Of a DNA stretch of 64,000 nt, positions 28,816 through 38,648 are shown in pieces (the stretch's first letter is position 1; each line of letters starts with the position of its first letter). Origin of the DNA: Novosphingobium umbonatum (GTDB lineage: Bacteria > Pseudomonadota > Alphaproteobacteria > Sphingomonadales > Sphingomonadaceae); the NCBI RefSeq assembly GCF_004005905.1, contig NZ_SACO01000015.1, forward strand, positions 1 to 64,000, read 5' to 3'. The position numbers and the translations under genes are program-made. The notes under the pieces are model-generated. The model saw only the letters and a list, made by a program, of their open reading frames with translations. It was not told the DNA's origin and made no database searches.

Positions 28816-29023
28816 GCTTGGATATTTTAGGAGCCTGCGCGGCGATGGGCAAGGCTTGGCTCAAGATCGAGGCAAATTTGGCAGGTTTCCTGCATGACAA
28901 ATCGACGGGCGCGCCTTTCGCACCTCTCGCAAATCCGCTTGCCTGCGGGCGGCTTCGGTGTTCTACTTTGGTCCATAATAAACGGGCTCCCGACAATCGG
29001 GGCCCAAAAATGGGAGTGGGCCA

Positions 29024-29476
29024 ATGGCCAAGGCATGGCATGATTTTTATGCCGACCCCGACATAGGGGATATGCAGCCCTATGCCCGATGGGATCGGGA
29101 GCTTGGGGGCTTGGAGCATCATAAGGGCAAGGTGCCGGACTCGAATCTGCGGGATTGGCGCAAGCAGATCAGCGACCATATCGCCTATGGCCTGCTGGTT
29201 TACACCGGCTTGCAGATTTTCTTGACCATCGCGGCGCTGCGTCAGGAAAGCACGTCCTTGCTGCCCTATCTGGCGCTGGTGATTCTGGTGGGGGCGATTA
29301 TTCCGGCCTGCCGCATGGTGGAACGCCGCTGGACCTGCCTGAGCGAGATCGAGGCCCGCGATCCCGCGCGCGAGATGGCCTATCGGCGCGACCGGATGAT
29401 GGTGTGGATGGCGGCGATTGGCATGCCCTTTGCCCTGTCGGGCCTGTTCCGCGTTTTGGCGATGGTGTTCGGTTGA
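29024..29476 (+). CDS. Conserved membrane protein of unknown function
   Basis: A 150-aa protein with three predicted transmembrane helices (about 54-70, 80-96, 128-148) and a hydrophilic N-terminus. GGGAG lies 7 nt before the ATG. I do not recognise a named family. It is divergent from lptB across a 208-base gap that probably contains both promoters. Confidence 0.65.
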   Translation: MAKAWHDFYADPDIGDMQPYARWDRELGGLEHHKGKVPDSNLRDWRKQISDHIAYGLLVYTGLQIFLTIAALRQESTSLLPYLALVILVGAIIPACRMVERRWTCLSEIEARDPAREMAYRRDRMMVWMAAIGMPFALSGLFRVLAMVFG

Positions 29477-29541
29477 GAGCAAAGGCCGCCGTGCCGGTTG
29501 CTCTCGCAAGATCAGGGGGCTAGAGCTACGCTCCATTATCG

Positions 29542-29566
29542 CCGCCGGTTCGTGTTGCACCGGCGG
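29542..29566. other. Hairpin before pmbA
   Basis: Perfect 8-bp stem CCGCCGGT / ACCGGCGG with a 9-nt loop, 27 nt before the pmbA start. There is no T-run. It could end the upstream transcript or act in the pmbA leader. Confidence 0.35.
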
Positions 29567-29592
29567 TCACGCAAAGGAGTGTTGCTCTCGCC

Positions 29593-30939
29593 ATGCTGAC
29601 ATCTGCCCAGGCTCAGGAGCGGGCCGAGGCCCTGATCGCACGCGCCCGCAAGGCTGGCGCGGATGCTGCGGACGCTGTTTACATTGCCGATGCTTCGGAA
29701 AGCGTGTCGGTGCGTCTGGGCAAGCTGGAGGATGTGGAGCGTTCCGAAAGCGAGCATATCGGGCTGCGGGTGTTTGTCGGGCGGCGTTCGGCCTCGATCG
29801 GATCGTCGGATCTGTCGGATGCGGCTTTGAGCGAGTTGGCGGCCCGCGCGCTGGATATGGCGGGGCAGGCGCCCGAAGATCCCTATGCTGGTCTGGCGCC
29901 CGAAGAGATGCTGTTCAAAGGGCCGGTGCCCGATCTGGACCTGTTTGACGCGGAAGAGCCCAGCCCGCAGGCCCTGCGCGCCATGGCCGAGGAGGCCGAG
30001 GACGCCGCCCGTGCCGTGGCTGGCGTGACCAACAGCGAGGGTGCGGGCGCGGCCAGCGGCGCGGTGGTGATGGCTCTGGCCACCAGTCACGGCTTTTCCG
30101 GCGGATACCAAGGCACGAGCCGTTCGGTCAGCGCCAGCGTGGTGGCGGGCGAGGGCGGCCTGATGCAGCGCGACTATGCCTATCGCACCGCGCGCCACGG
30201 GGCGGACCTGCCCTCCAGCGCCTTCATCGGCCAACAGGCGGGTGAACGCGCGGTGGCGCGGGTCAATCCGGCCAAGCTGAAAAGCGGCTCCATGCCGGTG
30301 GTGTTCGATCCGCGTGTGGGCGGGTCGCTGCTTGGGCATTTGCTGGGGGCGATGTCGGGCGCAGGGATCGCGCGCAAGGCCAGCTTCCTGCTGGGCAAGC
30401 TGGACGCGCAGCTTTTCGACAGCAGCATCCTGATCATGGACGAACCCCACCGCCTGCGCGGCCTGCGTTCGCGCCCGTTTGATGGCGAGGGCCTGCCCAC
30501 CGCCTCGCGCGCGCTGGTGCAGGATGGCAAGCTGACTGGCTGGCTGGTGGAAAGCGCCTCGGCCCGCCAATTGGGGCTGACGCCCACCGGCCATGCCTCG
30601 CGCGGGGGCAGCGGCGCGCCGGGCGTGGCGCCCAGCAACCTGCATCTGGCGGCGGGTAGCGTCTCGGTAGCCGATCTGATCGGCGATATTGCCGATGGCG
30701 TCTATGTCACCGAATTGATTGGCCATGGCGTCAACGGCGTGACCGGCGATTACAGCCGAGGCGCCTCCGGCTTTCGCATTCAGGGCGGCGAGATCACCGG
30801 TCCCGTGGCCGAGTTCACCGTGGCGGGCAATCTGCTGGATATGTTCAAGGCGATGGTGCCGGCCGACGATCTGGAATGGCACCGTTCGATCAATGTGCCC
30901 ACCATTCGCGTGGACGGGTTGATGATTGCGGGGGATTGA
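29593..30939 (+). CDS. pmbA: TldD/PmbA-family metallopeptidase (PmbA)
   Basis: A 448-aa protein of the PmbA side of the TldD/PmbA pair, which matures peptides such as microcins and degrades unfolded peptides. It shows the N-terminal coiled region (RAEALIARARKAGADAADAV), the central EGAGAASG region, and the C-terminal GVNGVTGDYSRGASGFRIQ motif with GEITGPVAEFTVAGNL. The HExxH of TldD is absent, as expected for PmbA. AAAGGAG precedes the start. Confidence 0.92.
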   Translation: MLTSAQAQERAEALIARARKAGADAADAVYIADASESVSVRLGKLEDVERSESEHIGLRVFVGRRSASIGSSDLSDAALSELAARALDMAGQAPEDPYAGLAPEEMLFKGPVPDLDLFDAEEPSPQALRAMAEEAEDAARAVAGVTNSEGAGAASGAVVMALATSHGFSGGYQGTSRSVSASVVAGEGGLMQRDYAYRTARHGADLPSSAFIGQQAGERAVARVNPAKLKSGSMPVVFDPRVGGSLLGHLLGAMSGAGIARKASFLLGKLDAQLFDSSILIMDEPHRLRGLRSRPFDGEGLPTASRALVQDGKLTGWLVESASARQLGLTPTGHASRGGSGAPGVAPSNLHLAAGSVSVADLIGDIADGVYVTELIGHGVNGVTGDYSRGASGFRIQGGEITGPVAEFTVAGNLLDMFKAMVPADDLEWHRSINVPTIRVDGLMIAGD

Positions 30940-30962
30940 GCGGGGGTTTTGGGTTCCGGTGC

Positions 30963-31034
30963 GTTTTGCCTCCGGCGGGCGTTTTATGCCTCCGGCGGGC
31001 AAAGGGCGGGGGCCCTTTGCAATCCCTTTAATGG
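30963..31034 (+). repeat. Long inverted repeat, copy 1 (CCTCCGGCGGGC unit)
   Basis: About 72 bases containing two GCCTCCGGCGGGC units and a GGGCCC-centred hairpin. The same sequence recurs inverted at 31596-31668. It begins 24 nt after pmbA. Confidence 0.75.
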
Positions 31035-31161
31035 GTGGCGCTGGGTTCGGTAGGTGGCGCTGTGGCTGAATTTTAAGGCCGCTGCGCGGCGGGGGATGGT
31101 CGGAAAGGGTTGGGACGTGGACATCCACCCGCAAAATGGCCATGCTGCAAGTGCTTCCCTG

Positions 31162-31398
31162 CTATCGTATAATTCCTCGGTCGCGCATCCACTTAGAGAT
31201 AGCACTAACGCCCGCGACGATGCCGACTATTCCTATCGTCGCCGTGAATTGGACGAATAAGGATTCGTCGTCCGCATGGTCGACCAGTAAAGGTCCGGTA
31301 ATCAACAAGCCGATGGATGCGCCTAAAGCAAGTGCCGCTACCAGCGCTCTTGCTTTCGTCGAAATCTGCGCGTTCCAAATCCAACGTAACAGGCGCAT
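31162..31398 (-). CDS. Small membrane protein between inverted repeats
   Basis: A 78-aa ORF with two predicted transmembrane helices (about 17-37 and 48-66) and a basic N-terminus. ATG 31398 is preferred to the TTG six bases upstream. Its codon use is less GC-biased than the flanking genes and it sits between the two long inverted repeats, so it may be acquired. No family recognised. Confidence 0.5.
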   Translation of the reverse strand: MRLLRWIWNAQISTKARALVAALALGASIGLLITGPLLVDHADDESLFVQFTATIGIVGIVAGVSAISKWMRDRGIIR

Positions 31399-31595
31399 TC
31401 TCAAGTTCCCTGAAATACGACCATATCAGCATTAGAGAGTTTGGGTTATCCTGTCGATGTCCGTGAAGGAGCGCTTGCTGCCATACCGGCGACGGCTATT
31501 TTGGCACAGCATCCAGAACGTCTCTTTTCTTCCCGCGAAGCGGTTTACCTGTCTCTACGCCACAGCCAAACACAACGCCAAGCCCATAGCGCAGT

Positions 31596-31668
31596 CCATT
31601 ATCGGGATTGCAAAGGGACGAGTCCCTTTGCCCGCCGGAGGCATAAAACGCCCGCCGGAGGCAAAAAC
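31596..31668 (-). repeat. Long inverted repeat, copy 2
   Basis: The reverse complement matches copy 1 over the whole length with a few differences, mostly in the central hairpin (GGGACTCGTCCC in place of GGGCGGGGGCCC). The strip 31399-31595 between the small ORF and this copy shows no other gene. Confidence 0.75.
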
Positions 31669-31685
31669 ACCAACCGCCCACAAAC

Positions 31686-31718
31686 AAAAAAGGGCGGAGA
31701 GAAACTCCCCGCCCTTTT
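31686..31718 (-). terminator. Terminator of ppa
   Basis: GGGCGG / CCGCCC stem flanked by A-run and T-run (31686-31697 and 31709-31718), 22 nt after the ppa stop. Symmetric, so it can work in both directions. Confidence 0.82.
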
Positions 31719-31740
31719 CCTAGCTCAAAAAGCAAAAGGC

Positions 31741-32274
31741 TTATTCGCCAGCCTGATAGCGCTCGATGGCTTCCAGCACGATGGTGCGGGCGGCTTCGGC
31801 ATTGCCCCATTCGCCCACGCGCACCCACTTGGTCTTTTCCAGATCCTTATAGTGGGTGAAGAAATGTTCGACCTGCTGGGCGATGATCGCGGGCAGATCT
31901 TCCTTTTCCTTCACGTTGGAATAATAGGGGAAGGTCTTGTCGTCGGGCACGCAGAGCAGCTTTTCATCGCCGCCGGCTTCGTCTTCCAGATTGAGCACGG
32001 CGATGGGGCGGGCGCGCACCACCGAACCGGGCACAAACGGCCAGAGCGAGATGACCAGCGCGTCCAGCGGGTCGCCATCGGGCGAGAGCGTGTGGGGCAC
32101 AAAGCCATAGTTGGCGGGATAGCGCATCGGCGTGTGCAGGATGCGGTCCACGAACAGCGCGCCGGCATCCTTGTCGAATTCATACTTCACCGGCTCGCCG
32201 CCGGCAGCCACTTCGATAATGACGTTCAGGCTCTCGGGCGGGTTCTTGCCGACAGAAATTTTGCTGATGTCCAT
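31741..32274 (-). CDS. ppa: Inorganic pyrophosphatase (family I)
   Basis: A 177-aa soluble pyrophosphatase hydrolysing PPi to phosphate. The metal-binding signature DGDPLDALV is at about residues 65-73, with YPANYGFVPHT before it and KDLEKTKWVRVGEW near the C-terminus. The ATG at 32274 (MDISKISVG) is chosen because E. coli-type proteins start there; an upstream extension has no conservation signal. Confidence 0.96.
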   Translation of the reverse strand: MDISKISVGKNPPESLNVIIEVAAGGEPVKYEFDKDAGALFVDRILHTPMRYPANYGFVPHTLSPDGDPLDALVISLWPFVPGSVVRARPIAVLNLEDEAGGDEKLLCVPDDKTFPYYSNVKEKEDLPAIIAQQVEHFFTHYKDLEKTKWVRVGEWGNAEAARTIVLEAIERYQAGE

Positions 32275-32412
32275 GGCACCGTCTTTATTTGTGAGTGCGG
32301 CACAGCCCATTGCCAATGCCGCGCAGAATCTGCGGATCAGGCCCTAGCCGCGCCTAGGGATGATTGCAACCGGGCCAAAGTCGTAAGCTTTTCAGCGGCA
32401 CTAGCCTGCCAA

Positions 32413-33081
32413 TCAACCGCCAGCGGTGACATTGATGGTGAAAGCCAGCACGATCAGATTGTAAAAGAAGGCCGCCACCCCATGCACCATGCAAGTGCGG
32501 CGGATGGCGCGGCTGGTGATGGCAATGTCGGAAGTGGCAAAGGCCATGCTGACCGTGGCGGCGAAATAGGCGAAATCCCAGAAATCGGGCGCGCCACTCT
32601 CGGCCTCGGCGGGAAAGACTAGGCCGCCAGTGGAGTTTTCGCGGTAACAGAGATGGGCGTAATGCAGCGTGTAGATCGCGGTGGTAAAGCCCCATGCGAC
32701 CAACAGGCTGCCCAGAACCAATGCCAGCTGCAGCTTGCGCTCCACCCCTTGCGCCGCGCGGGCGAAGGGCAGATCGACCAGCAGCGCGGTAACAATCACC
32801 AGCATGACCACGCTGGTGATGATCAGCACGGCAAGCCGGTTGGTATCATTCTCCCGCGCATGGCGGCGCACCTGTGCGGCGCTGCTGTCGCGGGCAAAGG
32901 GGGCCAGCGAGGCGAGAAAACCCAGCGCCGCCAGATCGAAACCGACCAGCACCGCTTGGCCCCAGCGCAGGCCCCCCAAACCGAAACAGGCCATCGCCAA
33001 GCCGCCCGCCAGTAGAAACAAGGCAAAACGGGTGGGCAGGATCCAGCTTTGCTGCCGATCCGCTTGGCGATGATTGTTCAC
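32413..33081 (-). CDS. DUF1345 membrane protein
   Basis: A 222-aa protein with five or six transmembrane helices and the DUF1345 signature FWDFAYFAATVSMAFATSD (about 166-184) followed by RRTCMVHGVAAFFYNLIVLAF. Family function is unknown. It starts 6 nt after the M61 peptidase stop on the same strand and is probably cotranscribed with it. Confidence 0.85.
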   Translation of the reverse strand: MNNHRQADRQQSWILPTRFALFLLAGGLAMACFGLGGLRWGQAVLVGFDLAALGFLASLAPFARDSSAAQVRRHARENDTNRLAVLIITSVVMLVIVTALLVDLPFARAAQGVERKLQLALVLGSLLVAWGFTTAIYTLHYAHLCYRENSTGGLVFPAEAESGAPDFWDFAYFAATVSMAFATSDIAITSRAIRRTCMVHGVAAFFYNLIVLAFTINVTAGG

Positions 33082-33087
33082 GTCCGG

Positions 33088-35079
33088 TTATTTACCCTTG
33101 GCTTTGGCCCCGCCTGCATTGGCCGCCAGCCTTTTGGGCGCCAGCAACAGGTCCAGACCGGCCACGCTTTTCGCATCGCCCTGCTTTTCCAGCCAAGGAT
33201 AGCGCAGACCATCGTGATAATCGATGTTGATCGTGCTCACCTTGTCGCCGCGCTGGGTGATCAGGGTGATCGGCTTGTCATTGCCCTTGGCGGCGGTGAT
33301 CGCGGCCTTCATCGCATCCTCGCCATAGGCGCTGCCATTGACCGACAGGATCTTTACCCCCGTCACAAGGGCAGCGTTGAAAGCGGGGCTGTCCCAACGG
33401 GTGGAGGTGACCTTGCCCTCACGGTCGATAGTCACGCCCAGCGAATGGGTCAGCACCAGCGACTTGCCCGCGGCAAAGCGGCCCTTGTCATAGGGGTTGG
33501 GCGTGTCTTTCCACACCAGCTTGTAACCGCCCTTTTCAATCCCGCCCAGCGGCACCGGCTGACCGGGCTGGTTCATATGGGTGTCCAGGAAAGTGGCCCA
33601 GTCATAGGCGTAAATGCCGTTGAGCGTCTTGGCCACTTCGGCAAAGTCATAAGTCACCTCGCCCCAATCGCCATTCTTGATGCCAAAGAAGGCCTTGGCG
33701 AAATCGTCCAGACCTTTGGCGCCCTTGGTGCCTTCGCGGATGATCTGGTCCACCTCCAGCCACATCAGCGCGCCTTCGACATAATAGTCTTCATTGCGGT
33801 TGATGCTGGCATAGGGCTTGGGGCGGCGGCCCGAGATGATCGGGTCAAAGGTGGTGTCCTCCACGCTGCGCCATTCGCGGCCCGGCCATTGGGTGAACAT
33901 GCCCGCATTGCTGGCAAAGGCGCCCAGAATGGCTTCCTTGCTCTGGATGCCCGAACGCGCGGCCAGCACATAGCCCCAGAACTGGGTCTGGCCTTCATAG
34001 ACCCACAGCAGATTGTCGCGCATCGGTTCGCGGAAATCGGGCGTCCACAATTGCGCCGAGCGGCGGAACTTGCCGTCCCAACTGTGGCTATATTCGTGGC
34101 TGATCACATTGCGGGCAAAGTCATGCTCTTTCCACTCGGTCCAGCTTTTGGGCATCATCGCGTTTTCGCTGGAGCGGTGATGCTCCAGCCCGATGCCGCC
34201 CATGCGGTCGGTCAGCGCCAGCAGGAAGTCGTAATGGTCGAAATGCTGGGCGCCGAAAGTGGCCCAAGCCTCTTCGACCAGCGCCTTGTAGCTGTCGAGA
34301 TGTTCGGGCTTGATTGCCAGCAATTCCGCCTTGTCGGCCACGGCATTCATTGCCACGCCACGCCCAAGGTCGAACCGCTTGAAATAAGCGCCGGCAAAGA
34401 TCGGCGAATCGACCAAAGCCTCATAATCGATGACGTCCCACGTCACCTTCTGCCCGTCCACCTTCTTGCCATCCAGGGCCGTGGCCACTTCCCAGCCCTT
34501 GGGGAAAGTGACGGTGGGCTTGAACTTGATCTGGCGGGTGTAATGGCCTGCGGGATAAAGGCTCATGCGGTCCCATTGCAGGTTGAGCATTTCCTGCGTC
34601 ATCGAAATGCGCCCTTCGCCGCCTGCCACGGGCGAGGTGTGGACGAATTTGGCCACCACTTCCTTGGTGCCTGCGGGCAGATCGATGTGGAAGGCAAAGA
34701 TTTCCACCGGATCGCGCCACCATTTCACCGGCTTGCCATCGATGAAGAAGCGGACGTCGTTCAACTGGTCGATCGTGCCGCTGGGGCTGTGATGGCCCGG
34801 AATCCATTGGGGCAGCTGCAAAGTCAGCCGCGTGGCCCCCGCCGCCACCGGCACGGTTTCGACCACGCGATAGACGCCGCGCGCGGTATCGCTGGCGTCA
34901 ATATCCAGCGTGATCACGCCCGGATAGGGCTTGTCCTGCGCATCGGGCACATTGTGCGGCACAGGCTGGGCCATCGGCATCGAGCGTTCAGCATGAGCGG
35001 TGGAAAGGGACAGGGCGGCCAGCGCCAGAGCGGCCGTGCTGCGGAGCGAGGTTTTCAGCATGATTTTGTTCATGGGCAC
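33088..35079 (-). CDS. M61-family metallopeptidase (glycyl aminopeptidase type)
   Basis: A 663-aa secreted peptidase. N-terminal signal peptide (LRSTAALALAALSLSTAHA, residues about 11-29), an N-terminal beta domain, the thermolysin-like core with the zinc motif HEYSH at about residue 324, and a C-terminal PDZ-like domain (SLGVTIDREGKV). M61 enzymes cleave N-terminal Gly or Ala. Full length. Confidence 0.92.
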   Translation of the reverse strand: MPMNKIMLKTSLRSTAALALAALSLSTAHAERSMPMAQPVPHNVPDAQDKPYPGVITLDIDASDTARGVYRVVETVPVAAGATRLTLQLPQWIPGHHSPSGTIDQLNDVRFFIDGKPVKWWRDPVEIFAFHIDLPAGTKEVVAKFVHTSPVAGGEGRISMTQEMLNLQWDRMSLYPAGHYTRQIKFKPTVTFPKGWEVATALDGKKVDGQKVTWDVIDYEALVDSPIFAGAYFKRFDLGRGVAMNAVADKAELLAIKPEHLDSYKALVEEAWATFGAQHFDHYDFLLALTDRMGGIGLEHHRSSENAMMPKSWTEWKEHDFARNVISHEYSHSWDGKFRRSAQLWTPDFREPMRDNLLWVYEGQTQFWGYVLAARSGIQSKEAILGAFASNAGMFTQWPGREWRSVEDTTFDPIISGRRPKPYASINRNEDYYVEGALMWLEVDQIIREGTKGAKGLDDFAKAFFGIKNGDWGEVTYDFAEVAKTLNGIYAYDWATFLDTHMNQPGQPVPLGGIEKGGYKLVWKDTPNPYDKGRFAAGKSLVLTHSLGVTIDREGKVTSTRWDSPAFNAALVTGVKILSVNGSAYGEDAMKAAITAAKGNDKPITLITQRGDKVSTINIDYHDGLRYPWLEKQGDAKSVAGLDLLLAPKRLAANAGGAKAKGK

Positions 35080-35211
35080 ACTTCATGACGCGAAGCGGGG
35101 CGCTCTGCAATATGTCGGACATACGTTATTGACGCTATTGTCAGTAGGGCGCTTTTGCCGCGCTCCACTGGCCTCTTGCAGCCAATGGGGGCGGCGGCTA
35201 ACAGGCGCGCC

Positions 35212-36477
35212 ATGAGCAAGAGCGAAAACACCACCCGTATCGAGACTCCGCAGGCCATTCGCGGCACACAGGACATCTTTGGCCCCGATGCCGATGCCTT
35301 TGCCCATGTGGTGGAAACTTTCGAGCGCGTGCGCCGTCTGTACCGTTTCCGCCGCGTGGAAATGCCGGTGTTTGAAAAAACCGCCGTGTTCAGCCGCAGC
35401 CTTGGCGAGACGACCGATGTGGTGTCGAAGGAAATGTATTCTTTCGAGGATCGCGGCGGGGAATCGCTGACCCTGCGCCCCGAATTTACCGCAGGGCTGG
35501 CGCGGGCCTATATCACCAATGGCTGGCGCCAATATGCGCCGGTGAAGCTGGCTACGCATGGGCCTTTGTTCCGTTACGAGCGCCCGCAAAAGGGCCGCTA
35601 TCGCCAGTTCCACCAGATTGACGCCGAGATTATCGGTGCGGCCGAGCCCACGGTGGATGTCGAATTGCTGGTGATGGCCGACCAGTTGTTGAAGGAACTG
35701 GGCATTGCCGATGGGGTGACGCTGACGCTCAATACGCTGGGCGATGCGGAAAGCCGTGAGGCATGGCGCGCGGCGCTGATTGAATATTTCCGCGCGGTGA
35801 AGGCTGATCTTTCGGAAGATTCGCAGGAGCGGCTGGAAAAGAACCCTTTGCGGATTTTGGACAGCAAGGACCCGCGCGACAAGGTTTTTGTGGCCGATGC
35901 CCCGCGCATCGACGATTTCCTGAACGCAGAGGCGCAGGACTTCTTTGCCGCCGTCACCAGCGGGCTGGATGCGGCGGGCGTAGCATGGGAACGCAATGGT
36001 GCGCTGGTGCGCGGCCTTGATTATTACCGCCACACCGCCTTTGAATTTGTCACCACCCGTCTGGGCGCGCAGGGCACCGTGCTGGGCGGCGGGCGCTATG
36101 ATGGCCTGATGGAGTCGCTGGGCGGCCCTGCCACCCCCGCCGTGGGCTGGGCTGCGGGGATTGAGCGACTGGCGATGTTGGTGGGTGAACTACCGTATGA
36201 CCGATCGGATGTCGCGGTGGTTGCTGAAAGCCGAGAGCGTGAGGTTGACGCCAGCGTTCTGGTAGCAGCCTATCGCCGAGCCGGCTTTTCGGCTGAAGCT
36301 TTTGTAACCGGTAGCCCTCGCAAACGCTATGACAAGGCCCAGAAGACGCAGCCGCACACTATTGTTTCGTTAGATTTTCGCGACCAGCAATATGTAAACG
36401 GCTTTAAATGTGATGAAGCGCTATACCCCAAAATGGCGGAGGTGCAGGCCATTTTGGATCACTTCATAAAAGCATGA
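35212..36477 (+). CDS. hisS: Histidyl-tRNA synthetase
   Basis: A 421-aa class II synthetase. Motif 2 region [14 protein letters not shown], the His-specific [12 protein letters not shown] and motif 3 [12 protein letters not shown] are intact. The start ATG 35212 is preferred over a longer frame that would run into the upstream leader. The anticodon-binding domain (about residue 322 on, bases 36180-36475) has visibly less GC-rich codon use than the rest of the gene and the next gene. Its stop overlaps the prfA start (ATGA). Confidence 0.95.
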   Translation: MSKSENTTRIETPQAIRGTQDIFGPDADAFAHVVETFERVRRLYRFRRVEMPVFEKTAVFSRSLGETTDVVSKEMYSFEDRGGESLTLRPEFTAGLARAYITNGWRQYAPVKLATHGPLFRYERPQKGRYRQFHQIDAEIIGAAEPTVDVELLVMADQLLKELGIADGVTLTLNTLGDAESREAWRAALIEYFRAVKADLSEDSQERLEKNPLRILDSKDPRDKVFVADAPRIDDFLNAEAQDFFAAVTSGLDAAGVAWERNGALVRGLDYYRHTAFEFVTTRLGAQGTVLGGGRYDGLMESLGGPATPAVGWAAGIERLAMLVGELPYDRSDVAVVAESREREVDASVLVAAYRRAGFSAEAFVTGSPRKRYDKAQKTQPHTIVSLDFRDQQYVNGFKCDEALYPKMAEVQAILDHFIKA

Positions 36478-37538
36478 CCATGACCGATGCCCGTCTGGGG
36501 CAGATCACCCACCGCTTTGCCGAGTTGGAGGCGCGCCTTGCCTCCGGCACGCTGGAGGGTGCCGATTTTGTGGCCGCCAGCCGCGATTATGCCGAGCTGG
36601 AGCCGGTCGCCCGTATCGCCGCGCAGGTCGTCTCCATGCGCCGCGAACAGGCCGAGCTGCTGGAGCTGGATGATCCGGACATGCGCGAACTGGCCGAGGA
36701 GGAACTGGCGCGGCTGAAACTGGCCTTGCCCGAGGCCGAGCGGGCGCTCTCCATCGCCATGCTGCCGCGTGACACGGCGGACAGCCGCCCCGCCATGCTG
36801 GAAATCCGCGCGGGCACCGGCGGGGACGAGGCCGCGCTTTTCGCCGCAGACCTCTATCGCATGTATGAACGCTTTGCCGCCGAACAGGGCTGGCGGGTGG
36901 AAATGGTCAGCGCCAATGCCAGCGAAGTGGGCGGCTTTAAAGAAGTGGTGGCCAATGTCGCGGGGCAGGGGGTTTTCGCCAAACTGAAATTTGAAAGCGG
37001 GGTGCATCGCGTGCAGCGCGTGCCCGTGACCGAAAGCGGCGGGCGCATCCATACCAGCGCGGCCACGGTGGCGGTGCTGCCCGAGCCGGACGAGGTGGAT
37101 GTGCAGATCGAGGCTAATGACCTCAAGATCGACATCTATCGCGCCAGCGGCGCGGGCGGGCAGCATGTGAACACCACCGATTCGGCGGTGCGTATCACCC
37201 ATTTGCCTACCGGTCTGGTGGTGATTTGCCAAGACGAGCGCAGCCAGCACAAGAACAAGGCCAAGGCGATGCAGGTCTTGCGCGCGCGCCTCTATGAAAA
37301 AATGCGCGATGAGGCTCAGGGGGCGGAGGCCGAGGCCCGCCGCGCCATGGTGGGCAGCGGGGACCGGTCCGAACGCATCCGCACCTATAATTTCCCGCAG
37401 GGCCGCGTGACCGACCACCGCATCAATCTGACCCTGCACCGCCTGCCCGAAGTGCTGGCGGGGCCGGGCCTTGGCGAATTGGTCGATGCGCTGATCGCCG
37501 AGGATCAGGCCAAAAGGCTGGCGGCCTTAGGTGAGTAA
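36474..37538 (+). CDS. prfA: Peptide chain release factor 1
   Basis: A 354-aa RF1 recognising UAA and UAG. The GGQ loop is in [15 protein letters not shown] (about residues 224-238) and the preceding domain has the RF1-type codon-reading region. It overlaps hisS by 4 nt and prmC by 8 nt, so the three genes form a translation operon. Confidence 0.97.
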   Translation: MTMTDARLGQITHRFAELEARLASGTLEGADFVAASRDYAELEPVARIAAQVVSMRREQAELLELDDPDMRELAEEELARLKLALPEAERALSIAMLPRDTADSRPAMLEIRAGTGGDEAALFAADLYRMYERFAAEQGWRVEMVSANASEVGGFKEVVANVAGQGVFAKLKFESGVHRVQRVPVTESGGRIHTSAATVAVLPEPDEVDVQIEANDLKIDIYRASGAGGQHVNTTDSAVRITHLPTGLVVICQDERSQHKNKAKAMQVLRARLYEKMRDEAQGAEAEARRAMVGSGDRSERIRTYNFPQGRVTDHRINLTLHRLPEVLAGPGLGELVDALIAEDQAKRLAALGE

Positions 37539-38379
37539 GGTCGCGCAGGCGCTGGTGGCGGCCACGCAGCGCCTTGCCCCCACCAGCGACACGGCCCGTT
37601 TGGATGCTGAAGTGTTGATGGCCCATGCGCTGGGTTGCAGCCGCAGCAGCCTGCTCCTCTCGCGCATGGGGGACGCCGTTCCCGAAGGTTTCGCCGCCAT
37701 GGTCGAGCGTCGCGCCGCGCAGGAACCGGTGGCCTATGTTACCGGCGTTCAGGAATTCTGGGGCCTGCCCTTCAAGGTGACGCCCGACACGCTGATCCCG
37801 CGCGGGGATAGCGAAACGATTGTGGAAGCCGCGCTCGATGCCTGTCCCGCGCCCGCACGCGTGCTGGACTGTGGCACGGGCACCGGCGCGCTGTTGCTGG
37901 CGGTGCTGCATGAGCGGCCCCAAGCGCAGGGCATCGGTATCGAACGCAGCGCGGGCGCACTGGCGGTGGCGCGGGAGAATGCGGCGGCGTTGGGACTGGA
38001 TGGGCGGGCTACGATGCAGGCGGGCGACTGGACGCAGGCTGGCTGGGCCGATGGGCTGGGGCGGTTTGATCTCATCCTGTCCAACCCGCCCTATGTGGAG
38101 GAAGATGCCGATCTATCCCCCAGCGTGCGCGATTATGAACCGGCCAGCGCGCTGTTTGCCGGACGCCAAGGGCTGGATGATTACGCTTGTCTGTTGCCGC
38201 AATTGCTCGATTTGTTGACGCCTGCGGGCGTAGCGGTGGTGGAAATCGGCCATCAACAGGCCGGGCCTGTCGCGCAAATTGCCGGACAAGCGGGCATGGA
38301 TGCGCAACTTTTCCGTGATTTGGCCGGACGGGCGCGCGCTTTGTTGCTTTCTCGCCGCCAATTTCCCCAGTTTCCGTAA
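37531..38379 (+). CDS. prmC: Release factor glutamine methyltransferase
   Basis: A 282-aa SAM-dependent methyltransferase that N5-methylates the GGQ glutamine of RF1 and RF2. SAM motif [15 protein letters not shown] at about residues 111-125 and catalytic NPPY in [13 protein letters not shown] at about 186-198. GTG start inside the prfA end. Adjacent to one of its substrates. Confidence 0.95.
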   Translation: MSKVAQALVAATQRLAPTSDTARLDAEVLMAHALGCSRSSLLLSRMGDAVPEGFAAMVERRAAQEPVAYVTGVQEFWGLPFKVTPDTLIPRGDSETIVEAALDACPAPARVLDCGTGTGALLLAVLHERPQAQGIGIERSAGALAVARENAAALGLDGRATMQAGDWTQAGWADGLGRFDLILSNPPYVEEDADLSPSVRDYEPASALFAGRQGLDDYACLLPQLLDLLTPAGVAVVEIGHQQAGPVAQIAGQAGMDAQLFRDLAGRARALLLSRRQFPQFP

Positions 38380-38648
38380 GGACGGCTTAATATTTCTCTT
38401 GGCTTTTGCCGTTATGCCCCGTAATTGATTTTCAGGACCGCCGAGGGATGCCCAACTTCCCCTCTGGTCGGTTTCCTCCAGCATTCTTGCCCGGTGGTCG
38501 ATGCAAGTCGCCCCCGACACTGCAAAGTGGTTTTGGGCAAAAGTGGGGTCGACGGCTCTGGTGCAACAGGGCCGCTGCGGGAAGGTAAGAGTGGTCCGTC
38601 TGCCGACAGGGTGTCGAGCGGCGATCCGGGGTTAAGGAATACTCACCC
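38380..38648. other. prmC-DUF4167 intergenic region
   Basis: About 270 bases. It should contain the promoter of the DUF4167 gene, but no convincing hexamer pair, terminator or small gene was seen. Confidence 0.4.

Noticed and set aside
33049..35088. 679-codon ORF on the plus strand opposite the M61 peptidase
   Set aside because: Antisense shadow caused by high third-position GC; the minus-strand gene has signal peptide, HEYSH and PDZ motifs.
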